Below, piece by piece: positions 1 through 12,000 of a DNA stretch of 64,000 nucleotides. The notes below the pieces were generated by a model. The model was not told the DNA's origin, ran no database searches, and worked only from the letters and a program-made list of their open reading frames with translations. Origin of the DNA: Durusdinium trenchii. Its lineage: Eukaryota > Sar > Dinophyceae > Suessiales > Symbiodiniaceae. Position 1 is the first letter of the stretch. Each line of letters opens with the position of its first letter. The stretch is taken from contig CAXAMN010021573.1 of NCBI GenBank assembly GCA_963970005.1, positions 1,031,445 to 1,095,444 of the forward strand, given 5' to 3'. A program made the translations under genes and the position numbers.

Positions 1-2114
1 GGAAGGAAATGGACGTTCTTCCTCCTGAAGTATGGCATGGATTGGCCTTCCCACAAACCAAGCTTGCACTTCTGGGTGCAGGGACCCATCTTGGACATCT
101 TGGGGGTTGTGGCTATGGTTGGTATATATTCATCTGTATGCCAGTGTATCCCAGATTGGCCTTCATTCTCTGAAGGCTGAAATCCTGAGCCTCCAGTTTT
201 CACCATCATGTGAAACATGTCTTTTTCCAGGTCATGTCATGTAGGTCAAAACTCTTTGTCCATTGAAACCGCCTTCCAAACCTTTTTTCGGGGAGCCATA
301 GCATATATATAATATATATACATATACAGTACCATCTCTCTCCAGCCCTGAAGAAACCCTGATGAAACGACCTCAAACACGCGCGTCGGTGGCGCCTTGC
401 TCGAACTTCTGCCGTGCGAGTACGCGCCGCATGAACCAGCCTTCGACCTCAAGAAACGTCAGAATAGCTCTGGAGAGTTTAGAGTTCAGTGATGCGGTTG
501 AGGTGAGGCGTCTTGGGACGTTATGGATTGATGGATGGATGGATGGATGGATGGAGGGAGGTAGGTAGGTATGTATGTTTGTGCCTTGCTAAATGATTTT
601 GTTTGTCGGCCCAACAAAAACACTTCAGAACTTGGAGTTGAACTCTTGGCCAACTTTCAAGACAATCATGACAAAGAGCAAGGGACAATGGACCTTCTAC
701 TGCAAACCACTTCTCTACAAAGAGTGACAAACCACCGATGTCACGGCAAAATCCCTATATATACAGGTCCATATCTGGCACTGAAAACAGTTGTGTTTCT
801 GATTGTTTTGGTCAATTACTGTATGGCATGGTCAACTCCAGTCAAAATGAGCTCCGTTCCCTTCCCTCTAGGATATAACTTAATCAAAATTCTGGACTAG
901 ACCAGGTCCACCAACTGAATGCTCCGTTCCGCTGTGGGACCATCGTTCCAACCAGCGCCTTCGGTCCCCTCCGCCGAGCGACCATGGCCACTCGTGCGGC
1001 CGTGCTCAAGGGTTGACCGGTCGTGTCCTTGGACAGCACGTGCCTCTCCTGGCGGCAGAGACGGAAGAGGCTCCCACGGTCGACGCGATGTGGTTTCATT
1101 CTCAACGTCGATTCGGATGCCATGTTGGTGGTTTGGGCCATGTTGGGTCATGTTCATGCAGTCTTGGATAATGACAGCGAGTTACTGTAATTGGAGATTC
1201 TATTAGAACTGGTTAAGCTATAGAATAACTAACGAACAACAGCGTTTGATTTAGTGTGGACTTCAGCAAGTTGAATACTTCTGACCCAGACTTCGTAGAC
1301 AAATGATCAATCTGATGCCTTGAAGCGGTTTTCTCCAAATAAAATCTATGATGGCAGTGTCTTTGTCACCCCAAGGGCTACTAGATCTTGCAATCTCTTT
1401 CCATCGATTCTGGATAATAACATCATTCAAGTCGTCCGACAGGGTCGTTGTTACGCGAGACTACCCGCGAGTATATACACCCTATAGGGATCCACTGTCA
1501 CCCTTTCAGTAGGTACGACTGGGCCCTCCTTGTGTCTACAATAGTCTCCAATCCCCTTCTCAGAAGGCTCTTTCCAGGCACGGACCTCAGCCTAAATGGC
1601 TCAGCTCTGGCCCCGGCACCACCCCGGCACCTCTCCCCCCAAACACCCACCCTCTCGCCTGCGCCTTCAAACCGCCCAGCACGGGAATTTTGGCGTTCCG
1701 GTTGGAGGCCGAGAGATGCTCTTCCGAGAAGATCGACCTACGCACCGAGCCCGAGCGAAGTGGGAGACCAAAGTGCGACGAGTGCGAGTCGACCGGTGCG
1801 AGGTCCGAGTCGAAGGCAAAGGGCGAACCGACCCTTGGAGGTTGTAGACATTTCGGATGCGCTGTGCGAGCAAAAAGGAAATGGTCCTCCATGAAGGTTG
1901 GTTTGATTTGAATTCGACCATTCATTTAGTGGTGTTGTATATGTGTTGATGCGTGCTTTTGGCTTGGCCTTTGCTTGGCTGATGCGGAGAAATGCGGTGC
2001 GAAGCGTGTGGAGACCACTCGACAGAGTTCTGAGCAGTCGAGCCCATGGACGAGGCGAACAAGTGGACCAAGTGTTGGACAGTGGACACGCCATGAGACC
2101 GTGACACCCCTACC
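1..2114. other. Stretch without a recognised gene
   Basis: No family could be named here. A (GGAT)n run lies at about 526-560. GC-rich patches at about 905-1,120 and 1,590-1,890 have open frames on both strands and could hide short exons, but no motif decides between them. Confidence 0.4.
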
Positions 2115-2412
2115 CCTTCTTTTCAGTCAGCTCCTTTCCACTGTCCAACAAACTCCTACCCTTTCTTTTCAGTCAGCTCCTGCTGTCAGCCCCCACCCCG
2201 TCTTTCAAATGGAACTTGTTTGTTCTGCTTTTCAGTCAGCTCCTTTCCACTGTCCAACAAACTCCTACCCTTTCTTTTCAGTCAGCTCCTGCTGTCAGAC
2301 CCCACCCCTTCTTTCAAATGGAACTTGTTTGTTCTGCTTTTCAGTCAGCTCCTTTCCACTGTCCAACAAACTCCTACCCTTTCTTTTCAGTCAGCTCCTG
2401 CTGTCAGACCCC
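2115..2412. repeat. 109-bp tandem repeat, about 2.7 copies
   Basis: The string CAGTCAGCTCCTTTCC recurs at 2,124, 2,233 and 2,342, an exact 109-bp period. Copies differ by a few bases. Each unit contains a half-repeat, because CAGTCAGCTCC also occurs about 46 bp into the unit. The open frames across it are a by-product of the repeat. Confidence 0.9.
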
Positions 2413-4976
2413 ACCAGCCTCTCACTGGAAGGTGGAGTGACATGCTTCCGATCTGAAGCAGTTCTTCGACATAAAGGCCGGTACAATCCTTAAAAAATCA
2501 CAACGATAGACGAAACATGGAACATGACACAAAATAAGTACCAAGCTAAGCAAAACATGACAAAACATGGAACATCATATGGAACATCACACACACAAAT
2601 TCATAGTTCTCCATCCTTCTCTTCCCAATTGGACCCCAAAAGGGACCGACCCAGTCTCGACCGGCGCCTCTCGGAAAACCAGGACGTCGAGGGTAGCGGG
2701 GGCGGCCGACCTGGTGCACTCCCCGTCTCGACCGGTGCGGCGACCGTGGCGACCGGGTGGCGGCCAGCCCGAGCCCCCGTTTCGTAGCGGTCCGAACGCT
2801 CCGGTTCGGTTCGCGATGCCCTTGGCGCGCGGCGATGTTTGTAGCTTCCTCCTCTTAGCTACGTAGTAAGGCCAAGGGTGTGGGGGAGCGGAATGGAGGA
2901 TTGGCACCCACCCGCTGGGTACGGATGGTTTTGTAGATGACGTATAGATGTATTGCTACGGTAGGGCCCTGAAGGGACAGTATCATCTGTGGCAGATCTT
3001 CAGGCGAAATGAGTACTCAGAAAACTCAGGAAGGTATGGCATGGGTTCCAAAAAGCACTCGCGTGGTTCTGTTCCCATGCATCCAGATCCCTGACGCAGT
3101 GCCCTAGCCACTAGCCTTCAAAAACCATTCAAATAGCTGGGTGGACCTGGTCTGGTGTTGCAGTCAATAATCCTTATAATTGTGGCTATGCTATAGTCCC
3201 TATATAGAGCTCCTGCCGTACCTCCTCAGAAGGTATCACAAGGTATGAGTGGCACCCTCCTGGCACCCACCCCAGTCCCACTTTCAGAATTAGGGAGTGA
3301 GTATAAACCATTTTGGTTCGGTTCAAAACCATTCAATCAATGCAGGGCGACCACGGTCGCCTCTCAAGTCTTTGGGGCTGAATCAGCCAACATGGATGTC
3401 CGGTGGGCGTCCTGGGTTCTAGTGAGATTTCCTCTCCAAGACCCAGGAAAAAATACGAAGAAATAGAACACATCTACCGACATCTACAGTTAGTTACCGG
3501 GTTCACCCCAGTTTGGGTGGTCATTTGCTCAGCTCACAGTTGGGTCTTAGCGACCAGATTCACCAGGTCGGGACCAAATGTATCACGCCGCCGCGAGCTG
3601 CATCACCGTTGATGGGATTCTCCACCCTGATCAGAACCCCTCCTTGAGGATGGCGGACCAGTCTGGTGGTTTGTTTTTGCTTTTGTGTGTGTGTTTTTTT
3701 CTTCCGGCTCAAGGGCTCAAACATCCCGAGACCATTGACCCCATGTCTATCATGGTCTATCCATTACATGCAAGATTATGCCAGTAACTATATTCATTAA
3801 CATTGACATGGATGGTCAGCGTCCTGGTGTTTGTGCTGTCCCAAAGTTCGATCGTCACAAACTTAGGTGGCTTCAATCCAGAAAGCAAGAAACGGCCAAG
3901 CTCTGACAGTGACTTCGTGTTGTTCCAACATTGAACAACCACACCAATTCTGGTTGAAATGTGTGCCTTCATCTGGACTGAGCAGTGCTAAAAAACGTTT
4001 GACACATCTTGGAAAACGATGGAAGGCTTGCACAATTGCGGCTTGCGGCTGGCGCTTGTTTGCGGTTGACGCTTGCACTGTGCTGAAGCGCATTGAACGT
4101 TGCAGCTGAGCTTGTGTGCTTCAACGTGCTCGGGTGTTCTGAGACCCGAACAACGGACCGAGGTGAGGTCGGGAACGCGACTCATCTGCCTTTCTTGGAA
4201 CAGAGTATAGGATATATAGGTGATTATAGGTGTGTATTTCAATAGGGACTCCCCCCACCAATGGGTTGTGTGGTCTATGTTCCATCTTCCAGGGGGTCGT
4301 TGGGAGGTCTCCCTAATTCAATACACCCATAAAATAGCGCAGGCCGGTATTTTGGCCGGTACAGTTGCTAAATGGAAGAACTGCTGCTATTTGCTGCTAT
4401 ACTTTGGAGTTTCTTAGTTTCTTCCCAGAATACTGGCTGGTACTATAGTTGCTTGGGGGCCTTTGAACGTGTCCCCTTCACAGAATGATTTTGCACATGA
4501 TTTTCTGAAACCAGTAGCTTCCGAATTTTGGGGTTCCATATAACACCCATCGCATTTTTGAAGCTCCTCATCCCAACGCTAGTCCCAACGCTATTTGACT
4601 GGGCAAACACAGTATCGAACCCCAAACGTTGCCAGTTCGGGTGGTTTCTAGACTCTCTTGCAACAATATAGTTATCTATATATAGCAGGAGGTGCTTTGA
4701 ATCCAATCACTACCCCAGCCATCTGACTAACTAACTGGTGCCCCAAAAAACCAACAGCAGCTTCTTTGACTGCTCCGCTCGCTCCGCGGTCCTCGCTTTC
4801 CTCGGGTCTCCGGACTGAGGCGGGCCTTGGCGGGCACCAGATTGTCCAAGTCATGGTCTCGACCTCGGCTTCGGTCGGCGTCCAGACCCCTGGGGGCGCC
4901 AACCAGGGGGGGCCTGAAAACCGAGATCATGCAAAGAGCCAAACAATCAGGTGGTCTTTACGGGTTAGTTATCAAG
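2413..4976. other. Stretch without a recognised gene
   Basis: A GC-rich patch at about 2,640-2,840 is open on both strands. Around 3,200-3,310 lies a diverged relative of the hairpin repeat best seen at 28,938-29,027 (CTCAGAAGGT followed by GGCACCCACCCCAG). No exon could be assigned to a family. Confidence 0.4.
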
Positions 4977-5023
<47 letters not shown>

Positions 5024-5033
5024 NNNNNNNNNN

Positions 5034-5102
<69 letters not shown>
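4977..5102. repeat. (CTA)n microsatellite with assembly gap
   Basis: A pure trinucleotide run (CTA/ACT) is interrupted by ten N at 5,024-5,033. The gap falls inside the repeat, so its true length is unknown. The apparent poly-Thr and poly-Leu frames come from the repeat. Confidence 0.95.
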
Positions 5103-5462
5103 GCTACTGCTACAAGCATTTATTTGTGTATAGAAGCCAATACAACAACAGGAGTTTGACAGGTTGAGTTAATTAATTGCTCCACCTGCATACGCAAAAA
5201 ATGATATTGCGATATTTATTGGGGGGAAACCTAGCTGACTGTTCTTTCTGGTCTTGAGTAGATCATCATAACCCTGTGCATCAACTCGTCAGAACTTTGG
5301 TCAAAGAAACACTATTCTCCACACGTCTTCGTAGTCCTGTCACATCAAATCCTCTGTCCAATTCTTCGTAGCTCCTTCTCTCTTGCTCAAACCACCGTTC
5401 TCCTCTTCCAAACAGCACCGATGCTACTCCCATCACACCCGGCCGCCAAAGCCCCTCCTCAC

Positions 5463-5567
5463 CGGGGCAGACTCGGCCGTCGGACGCAGGTCTTGCAGCG
5501 CCACGGCGTGCAGAAGCGACGCGATGTGCACCAGCTGCGCCACGTAGCGCTGGTGGTCGGGACCCCC
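5463..5567 (-). CDS. Bestrophin-like gene, downstream exon
   Basis: This 35-codon segment reads GGPDHQRYVAQLVHIASLL and continues HAVALQDLRPTAESAP. The pattern (charged residue, LV-x-x-A/S-LLHA-x-AL-x-x-L) resembles the cytosolic helix after the second membrane helix in bestrophin/UPF0187 anion channels. The exon starts after CCTCAG and ends at a GTGAGG donor. It joins the exon near 8,231-8,306 in phase if that exon uses its GC donor, leaving an intron of about 2.7 kb. The family call rests mainly on the exon at 8,938-9,093. Confidence 0.5.
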
Positions 5568-8230
5568 CTGAGGCGGAGCGCGCCGGATCCGCGCCGTGCA
5601 GGGATCCGCGGGTTGCAGAAGGCGCAACAACAAAGGCCCCGGAAGTGAAGGGCGGGTTTCAGAGGGGTTTCAGGGCTCAAATGGTCTTCCGGACTCGAGT
5701 GATTGGAAAAGACGCTTTGAGGCAGGTCTGAGGGCGGCTTCAGGGGCTTGCAAGAATGGCTGGAAGACGTCAGAGCTTTTCAACAAATAGCTTTTCAAAC
5801 GGCTGGAACATGCCCGGAGATTGGATGGATCTCGTTCTTCTCTCGGTCTCAGCACCGCGCCGCCGAATTCCGTATCCGTTCGGTTCGTCGAGATGTCGAG
5901 GAGACGAAGTGGCCCCATAGTGAAGTACTAAGAGTACCCGAACTGGGGCACTTCAATAGGTACCCTAACTAGGTACCCTAACTGGGAAACTAGTTGAAGA
6001 ACTCAGGTTACCCTAACCAGTCAAACCATCCTGAAGATAGTCTTGGACGCTGACGGTTGGTCTGTCTCTGCAAACCACCGTGTCTTGAAGGCTGATGGAG
6101 TGGCTCTATGACTGAGCCGACCCAAAACGGTCGGCACAGCGGCAAGCACTTTGCGGATGGGAGTGGAGTCACAATGGACCGTTTCGCCGTTGTCCTTGAG
6201 ACTACCGATGGGTATATCCTTTTTGTCAACCCCCACTGAAAATGATGATGGTTGCGTTGCAGGCCAGCATCTCTAAAAGAGTGATATTCTTGTTTACCGA
6301 CTGTTACAGGTTTTCTGGGACAGACTCAATAGAGATACCAATTTTATATGCACTTCATCAAGAGTTGAGCGCTCGTCTCAGCTTATTTTTTGAGAGACCA
6401 CTTCATACCGTTGTTTCCACTTCCATGTGATGTGTTCGTCAGAGGGTAATGAATCGGAGCGTCCACCTGTTGAAGCAGCTCTGTTCGCTCACCGGTCGCA
6501 TGCGCTGGGCCGCGCTCACCGACCCCCAACCACGCGCTGGGGGTTAGCGCACAGCTGCAACCGGTTTCCGGTGTTTTCGAGCTCAGAAAGCCAACCACTG
6601 CGGAGACCTCTCATAGAGAACCGGGACAAAGCAAGGCATCTTCCCCAGACCTGGGAGATTTGACCAATCAAAATCAACCCAATACGCTTGTCAACCGAGC
6701 CATGCCTTGTTGCCTGGGATCTCCTCTGCACTCCTGGCAAGCCGTTGGTCTTGGAATCTCTAGGCCGCGGGTCGCTAGACTCGACGTTCTCTGCACTTTC
6801 TGTCGCGGGTTTGTTCGCCTGACATAGACTCATAGAGGCAAATTCTAAACGTTTGGTGTGGACCCTCTAGTTCACTAGAGGCAAATTCCATTCCCAAACA
6901 TCTAGTTCCAGGTAGGAATTATGAGACATTATTGCTTAATTAATTGGTTCATGACTCAGCACGTCTCACCGCGAAGTTGGAGAGTCTTCTGGTGTCTTCG
7001 ACTCGCAGCTGCAAAGAACAGACTTGGCAAACACCCTGCTCGACATCTGGTACAAACGCGTTGGGGTGACTAGTCACCTGGTTTTGTCCAGACGACTTTC
7101 TACAAGACCAAACGACTTACCACAGGTGCTAGTAAGAAAAGGAACTCTGGACCTTGTCTTGAACCTGTCTCATGTTCGACATGAGGCTCGGACATGTATA
7201 TATTCAAGTAATGATGGCCATGCTCAGCCGCACCCACTGGTTTGGTCTTCCAGAATCAGCCAGCAAGCTTCAGGAACCGGGAAACCAACAAAAAACACCA
7301 GTTTTCCATTGTTTTCCCCAGAAGGCCCTTCACCCGGAGGGGAAACCAAGATCACCTGATCCGCAAAGCCAGGGAATTCCAGGCATGTATGTGAAGAATG
7401 TCCTGTAGATGTTCAAACCCCCAAAAGGCAACTAAGGGCTGACTGAGGCGATCCTTCCTTGTTTCCTTCCATGTGGGGAACAAATTATCTTCTCTTAAGC
7501 ATCATAATTGGTATCAATGCCAGTACTGTTTTTTCGCGTGAGAGGGGACCAGCACCCGAAAATGCCAGGTCACCACCTGCCACTCTGGGTCGTCTCCATT
7601 TCAGCTTGACCTTTTCGACCTTTTCTTGCGTCCCACTCCCATGCAGCTGGGAATGAAAAGGACTCTCCAATCGTTCAGTCTTTCCAACCCAACTCACAGG
7701 TCCCCGGTCGCCTCTCCCAGCTCTCACCGTACAAGTAAGGACAGGAGGCATCTCCTGAGGACAAACGACTGACACGAACATACGTTGGACCCTGTAAGAC
7801 CACCTACAGTACTTAAGGGTGTCTAGAGTCTCCTCAGTTTTCTCCGAAAGGAGGCGACGGCCGTTCCATCCGGGATAGAAAAAGGGAATGCCATGTTTTC
7901 TCTCCACTTCTGTTGCTTTCATGCGTTTTTGGAGCTTGCTGTGCTTCCTATGATTTTCTTTGCTTTTCATAACTCAATGATATACCGTACATCCCGAACA
8001 GGGCACCATATATATATATATATATATGTAACATTTGCACATCTTTACATGCTCGGGGACGATGCCTGCCACTCTCTGGTACGACAAAGAGGTAAAAGCC
8101 TAAGCTGAGTGGCAGCTACGAAAGCATTATCTTGTACTATCTATTCCATAGAGTCCAAGTAGTAGCTCCTTTTGGCACGTGCTTGGTGTGAGCTGAAAGT
8201 ACCAAACTCGCCTAATTGGATCCGCCCCAC
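5568..8230 (-). other. Probable long intron of the bestrophin-like gene
   Basis: No exon that fits the channel was seen in this 2.7-kb interval. It contains short direct repeats at 5,925-6,010 (GGTACCCTAACT motif), a TA-rich run at 8,010-8,028, and open frames without recognisable motifs. Confidence 0.35.
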
Positions 8231-8306
8231 CTGCGGCATCGAAGGCAATGGCCATGCCAACGCCGTCCAACCATTTCGAGGCCATATTTTGCAAGGCACC
8301 CGCCGC
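8231..8306 (-). CDS. Bestrophin-like gene, middle exon
   Basis: Following a CGCAG acceptor, the frame reads AAGALQNMASKWLDGVGM and then AIAFDA. It joins the upstream exon in phase 0, just after Y-S-R-Y-W-E, where bestrophins have the conserved WE(G/A)R segment and a following helix. Two donors are possible, a GC donor ending the exon at 8,235 or a GT donor ending it at 8,231; only the GC choice keeps the next exon in frame. Recognition depends on the neighbouring exons. Confidence 0.45.
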
Positions 8307-8937
8307 CTGCGACGTCGCCGATCCGTCAGGTGCGACAGACGGAGTTTTTCACGATGGGTGCAAGACGCATGGTGAAAAATGGGACATATATCCCTAAACA
8401 CTCCATGTACGGTATACATTGACCCCCAAAACCACCCCAATGTAGGCATATATATATGGCATACAAGGAGTGTTTGGGTACTAAATATTCATTGGGGCTC
8501 AGATGTTCTCATGTTTTCATGTTAATTGTGTTTATTTGGTTTTCGTAGTTGCCAGGACAATCAACTTTCTAAAGCCTTCTTTGAAGTGGTCTTCGTTTGA
8601 TTTGGTCAATCTGGGAGGGATAATGCAAATATATGCAAATGATGAATTAATGTCTGTTCATTCTCCCACCACCTTTGAGCGTGTGTCCTGTCTACTGCAC
8701 GCTCTGTATGGTGCAAGAGGATCTAGTGAATCCAGCTACCATCAAGAAATATACCCTCTCACTCTGGACCAAACAAAAGCAACAATTTATAATGCGTCCA
8801 ACTACCATGAACCGCTCTTTGGAGGCACACAAACACAAGGGGCGGGGTTACCTGACTGTCTGACTTCGCCCAAAATCCAACAAGCTGACAAGCTGCAGCC
8901 TCAGCAGTCGAGTCTACTCGTCTACTCGGTCTTCGGC

Positions 8938-9093
8938 CTCCCAATATCTGGAGTAGGCCGATTGAGTCTTGAAGGCCACCAACAAGCCCACCACGACCGC
9001 GAAGAGTTGGAAAGCATAGGGATGTCCCAAGAAACCTGAGAGCGCGTGGTTGGTAGGCAGCCGTGGTTGTGAGGCCAGAACGCCCCCCAAATC
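8938..9093 (-). CDS. Bestrophin-like anion channel, exon with second membrane helix
   Basis: The 52-codon exon contains a hydrophobic helix followed by a signature: FQLFAVVVGLLVAFKTQSAY then SRYWE. Bestrophins and bacterial UPF0187 homologues have LLVFRT-N/S-x-x-Y-x-R-W/F-WE at this place, so the match covers both hydrophobic pattern and key residues (K/R-T, Y-x-R, W-E). These proteins form pentameric chloride or bicarbonate channels; dinoflagellates could use one for inorganic carbon supply, which is inference. The exon starts after TTGAG with AG|G and ends at an AG|GC donor at 8,937. The N-terminal exons should lie at higher coordinates but were not identified. Confidence 0.65.
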
Positions 9094-12000
9094 CTCAAGT
9101 GACTTTGTTGTCATATATTTGCAGTTCAAGGTAGCAAAGCGCATCGCTGAACGCATGACAAAGAGCTTAACATGGACAAACTTGAGTATTTCACAGGCGC
9201 TCAGTCTGGACCCTCCGTTCAGTAGGAGCCGAAAGAAACAGGCTGCATTGGTCTTTTCACATCCGAAAGATTTGTTGTAATGTTGTATGAAGTGGTGAAA
9301 GACATGACACATCAGAAAACCATTTCTTTGGATGCTGAGTGGCTGTCTGTCATGTTGTCAAAGTTCCCTTTTTGTGCGTAAAATGTTTGGCCTCCCTGGG
9401 TGGTTCCACGAAAGTGATCTACATAGAGGAGAATGATTAGACTCTTCCAGAACGCCCATGCAAGCTAAAGATAGTATAGTAGTAGTAGTAGCAGTAGTAG
9501 TAGTAGTAGTTAGTAGTAGTACGGTAGTAGTAGTTGTTGTCGTCGTTGCTTCTGTAAACAGACCTACTTGGATCCGATCCGATCTGCATCGCCATGCATT
9601 GACCGAAAAGGGGGGCATTCCAGGAGGGCGGTGTGCGACATTGAGACCAAGGCCACCGGGAAATCCTGCGCATGAGTTTGACCGGGATCATTCTGGAAGA
9701 GGACATGGCTGGAGAGCAGGACTCTTTGGGAATGTCAAGGTTTGAGCGGGAAGAAGTAAGTGAATCATGTGACACACAAGGAACAGGAATCATGCTGGTC
9801 AGCAACACTAGAAATCAATTTAGTTGCACAAACACTAGTTTGCTTAGGAGACTGCAGGAATCTCGTCTCCTTAAGGGGTGCATGAGTCCCAAATGCTCCA
9901 AACTCCTTCATGTTTTTCTATAGCTCCAAACTCGATCCTGGAAACAAAAGACAAAGTAAACACTTAAAACTTAAAACACGTTGATATCTGACAATCTTAC
10001 TAGTATTGCTCCTCTCAATCTTAGTTGGCTCCTCTATTCTTCCTTGACTAGTGTGTTGTGTTTTCAATTACTGATTGGTTGTTTCTTCTTATTTGGTCCA
10101 TCCTTTGTTGAACACGGTTTGCTCTATCAGTTCTACCTTTGGCTCTCTATTCTCAAAAGTTTTTCTCTTGTACTCAATAGCTTTCTACTTCTCGCTTAGC
10201 CAATCATGACTGGTCAAAGGCCCTATTGATTTCGATACAGTCCTTCTTACATAGATTTTAGCCTATAATAAACGATTCAAGGACAGCCTTACTGGCAATA
10301 CTCCAAAGATAGATAGAAGAGGATTGATCGTTGCAGCACTCCTAGAGCTCCTTACTTAGTCACTCCCCTACTAAACAAAGGCTCTTCCTGTCTTGGCTCT
10401 GTACTGGCCAGCATTTACTATATGTATTAAATGGTTCCTTCTTCTTCAGTTTGTTCCCTGCTTGTTCCAAAACAACTGGATTTAGATGCCAGCCACCTGG
10501 GTCTAAGTCCAAGCCAAGCCACCTGCATTCAAGGTTAAACATGTTATATATGTTCGGGAAAACTCTTGGAACAAGGTCCTCCAGAATTGATCTGGAATAA
10601 TCATGGAAGCGCAGAATTGAAAGATGCAAACACAAAAACAAATTGAGAAGTACACTGGAGAATGGACTAGTTTGGAAATCATTGTTCTTGTTGTAAAATG
10701 TGACACTGAACCTAATGTTATGAAATGGTGACTGGATTCACAAACGATGACACATGTCTCTAGAAAGGACTGTTGTGAGAGGAGGTGTATCCCCCCAAGA
10801 AAGGAACGCACTTTCCCACCAAATGGTTGTCACATGATTTTACTGTTGACGTGATAAATCATACGCAAGGAGTGAAAACATGTAACAACCCATCCCAAGT
10901 GATGCATGATTTTCACACTACCCCCACTGACGGCACAGAAAACGCACCTAACGACTAGACTTGCAAAAGATCAAAAGAACAAGGAACCCTTATGTTCCGC
11001 CCACAGTCACCTTCGCCCCAGGCGTCCAAGAAACCGTCGCGGTTCCTCATGACCACATCCGTCTCATCATAGAGGCCCAAAAAAAATGCTGATTCCTGCC
11101 CGCTTGGGCGGCGCTGTGGCAAAGACCCAGGCAACGTGCTGGACATTTTGGAGGGGGGGTCGAACCTTCCCGTTGGAAAAGAAGAAAGAAACAAGAAAAC
11201 ACAAGTAACAGTTGACAATGTGCATTTATATAATACATATATATATATACATACGTGTTCATTAATCATTAATGTATCATTCAAATTAAATCCATGATTG
11301 GTTTCTGTTGTTGTTTCCATGAAGGCGACAACACCATCAATAACATGCAACAACCAAACCAAACAAACAAACAAACACACACACACACAAAAAAAAACAA
11401 CAACCAAACCAATCAAACAAACACAAACAGCAACCAAACAACCAAACAACCAAACCAATCAAACAAGACCGAAAAACAATTCCCAAGTTGAAGTGTACCA
11501 TGCTCTCGTTGTTGAAATTGGTTCTCCAACAAACCATGCCATGCACTGCACCTCCATGCTTATTGGCAGAGGGCAACGGCCACAAACACACAATGTTTCA
11601 CACTCACTCTCCGTTTGGCTGATCTGCCCATATTCACAAAAACATTGTGAGCAGAAAAAGGACCAACGGAACTCCGTCACATGTGAATCAAGTCCATATA
11701 GTTACAAAGCTCGGGTCCAGCTATGTTGTTTCCTCTTGGCGAACCACTGGGTGGTCGACCTCGACCATTCGTGCGCAAACGCGCAGAGCGGTGGGTGAAC
11801 TCCCAAGACCGGACGGGTCGTTCAAAGACCACATGTGCCCGTTAAAGCTGGCGCCGATGGCCAACATGTGGTTGTTTTTACTGACCACAAAAACTACCAA
11901 ATCAATCCAAGTAGAGTGCAAACCTGGGTTCTTCCAAGTGACCTTTTGATCCCCTGGTCCGAAATTACCAAAAGGCTTGCTTTACAGGACACTTAATAAT

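Noticed and set aside
2115..2493. 172-residue plus frame across the 109-bp repeat
   Set aside because: The frame is open because of the repeat composition and has no motif.
4977..5159. Open frames giving poly-Thr, poly-Leu or poly-Tyr
   Set aside because: They are produced by the (CTA)n microsatellite and run through an N gap.
11337..11591. Cys/Val/Phe-rich minus frame that looks like a membrane protein
   Set aside because: It is the complement of an A/C-rich low-complexity tract.
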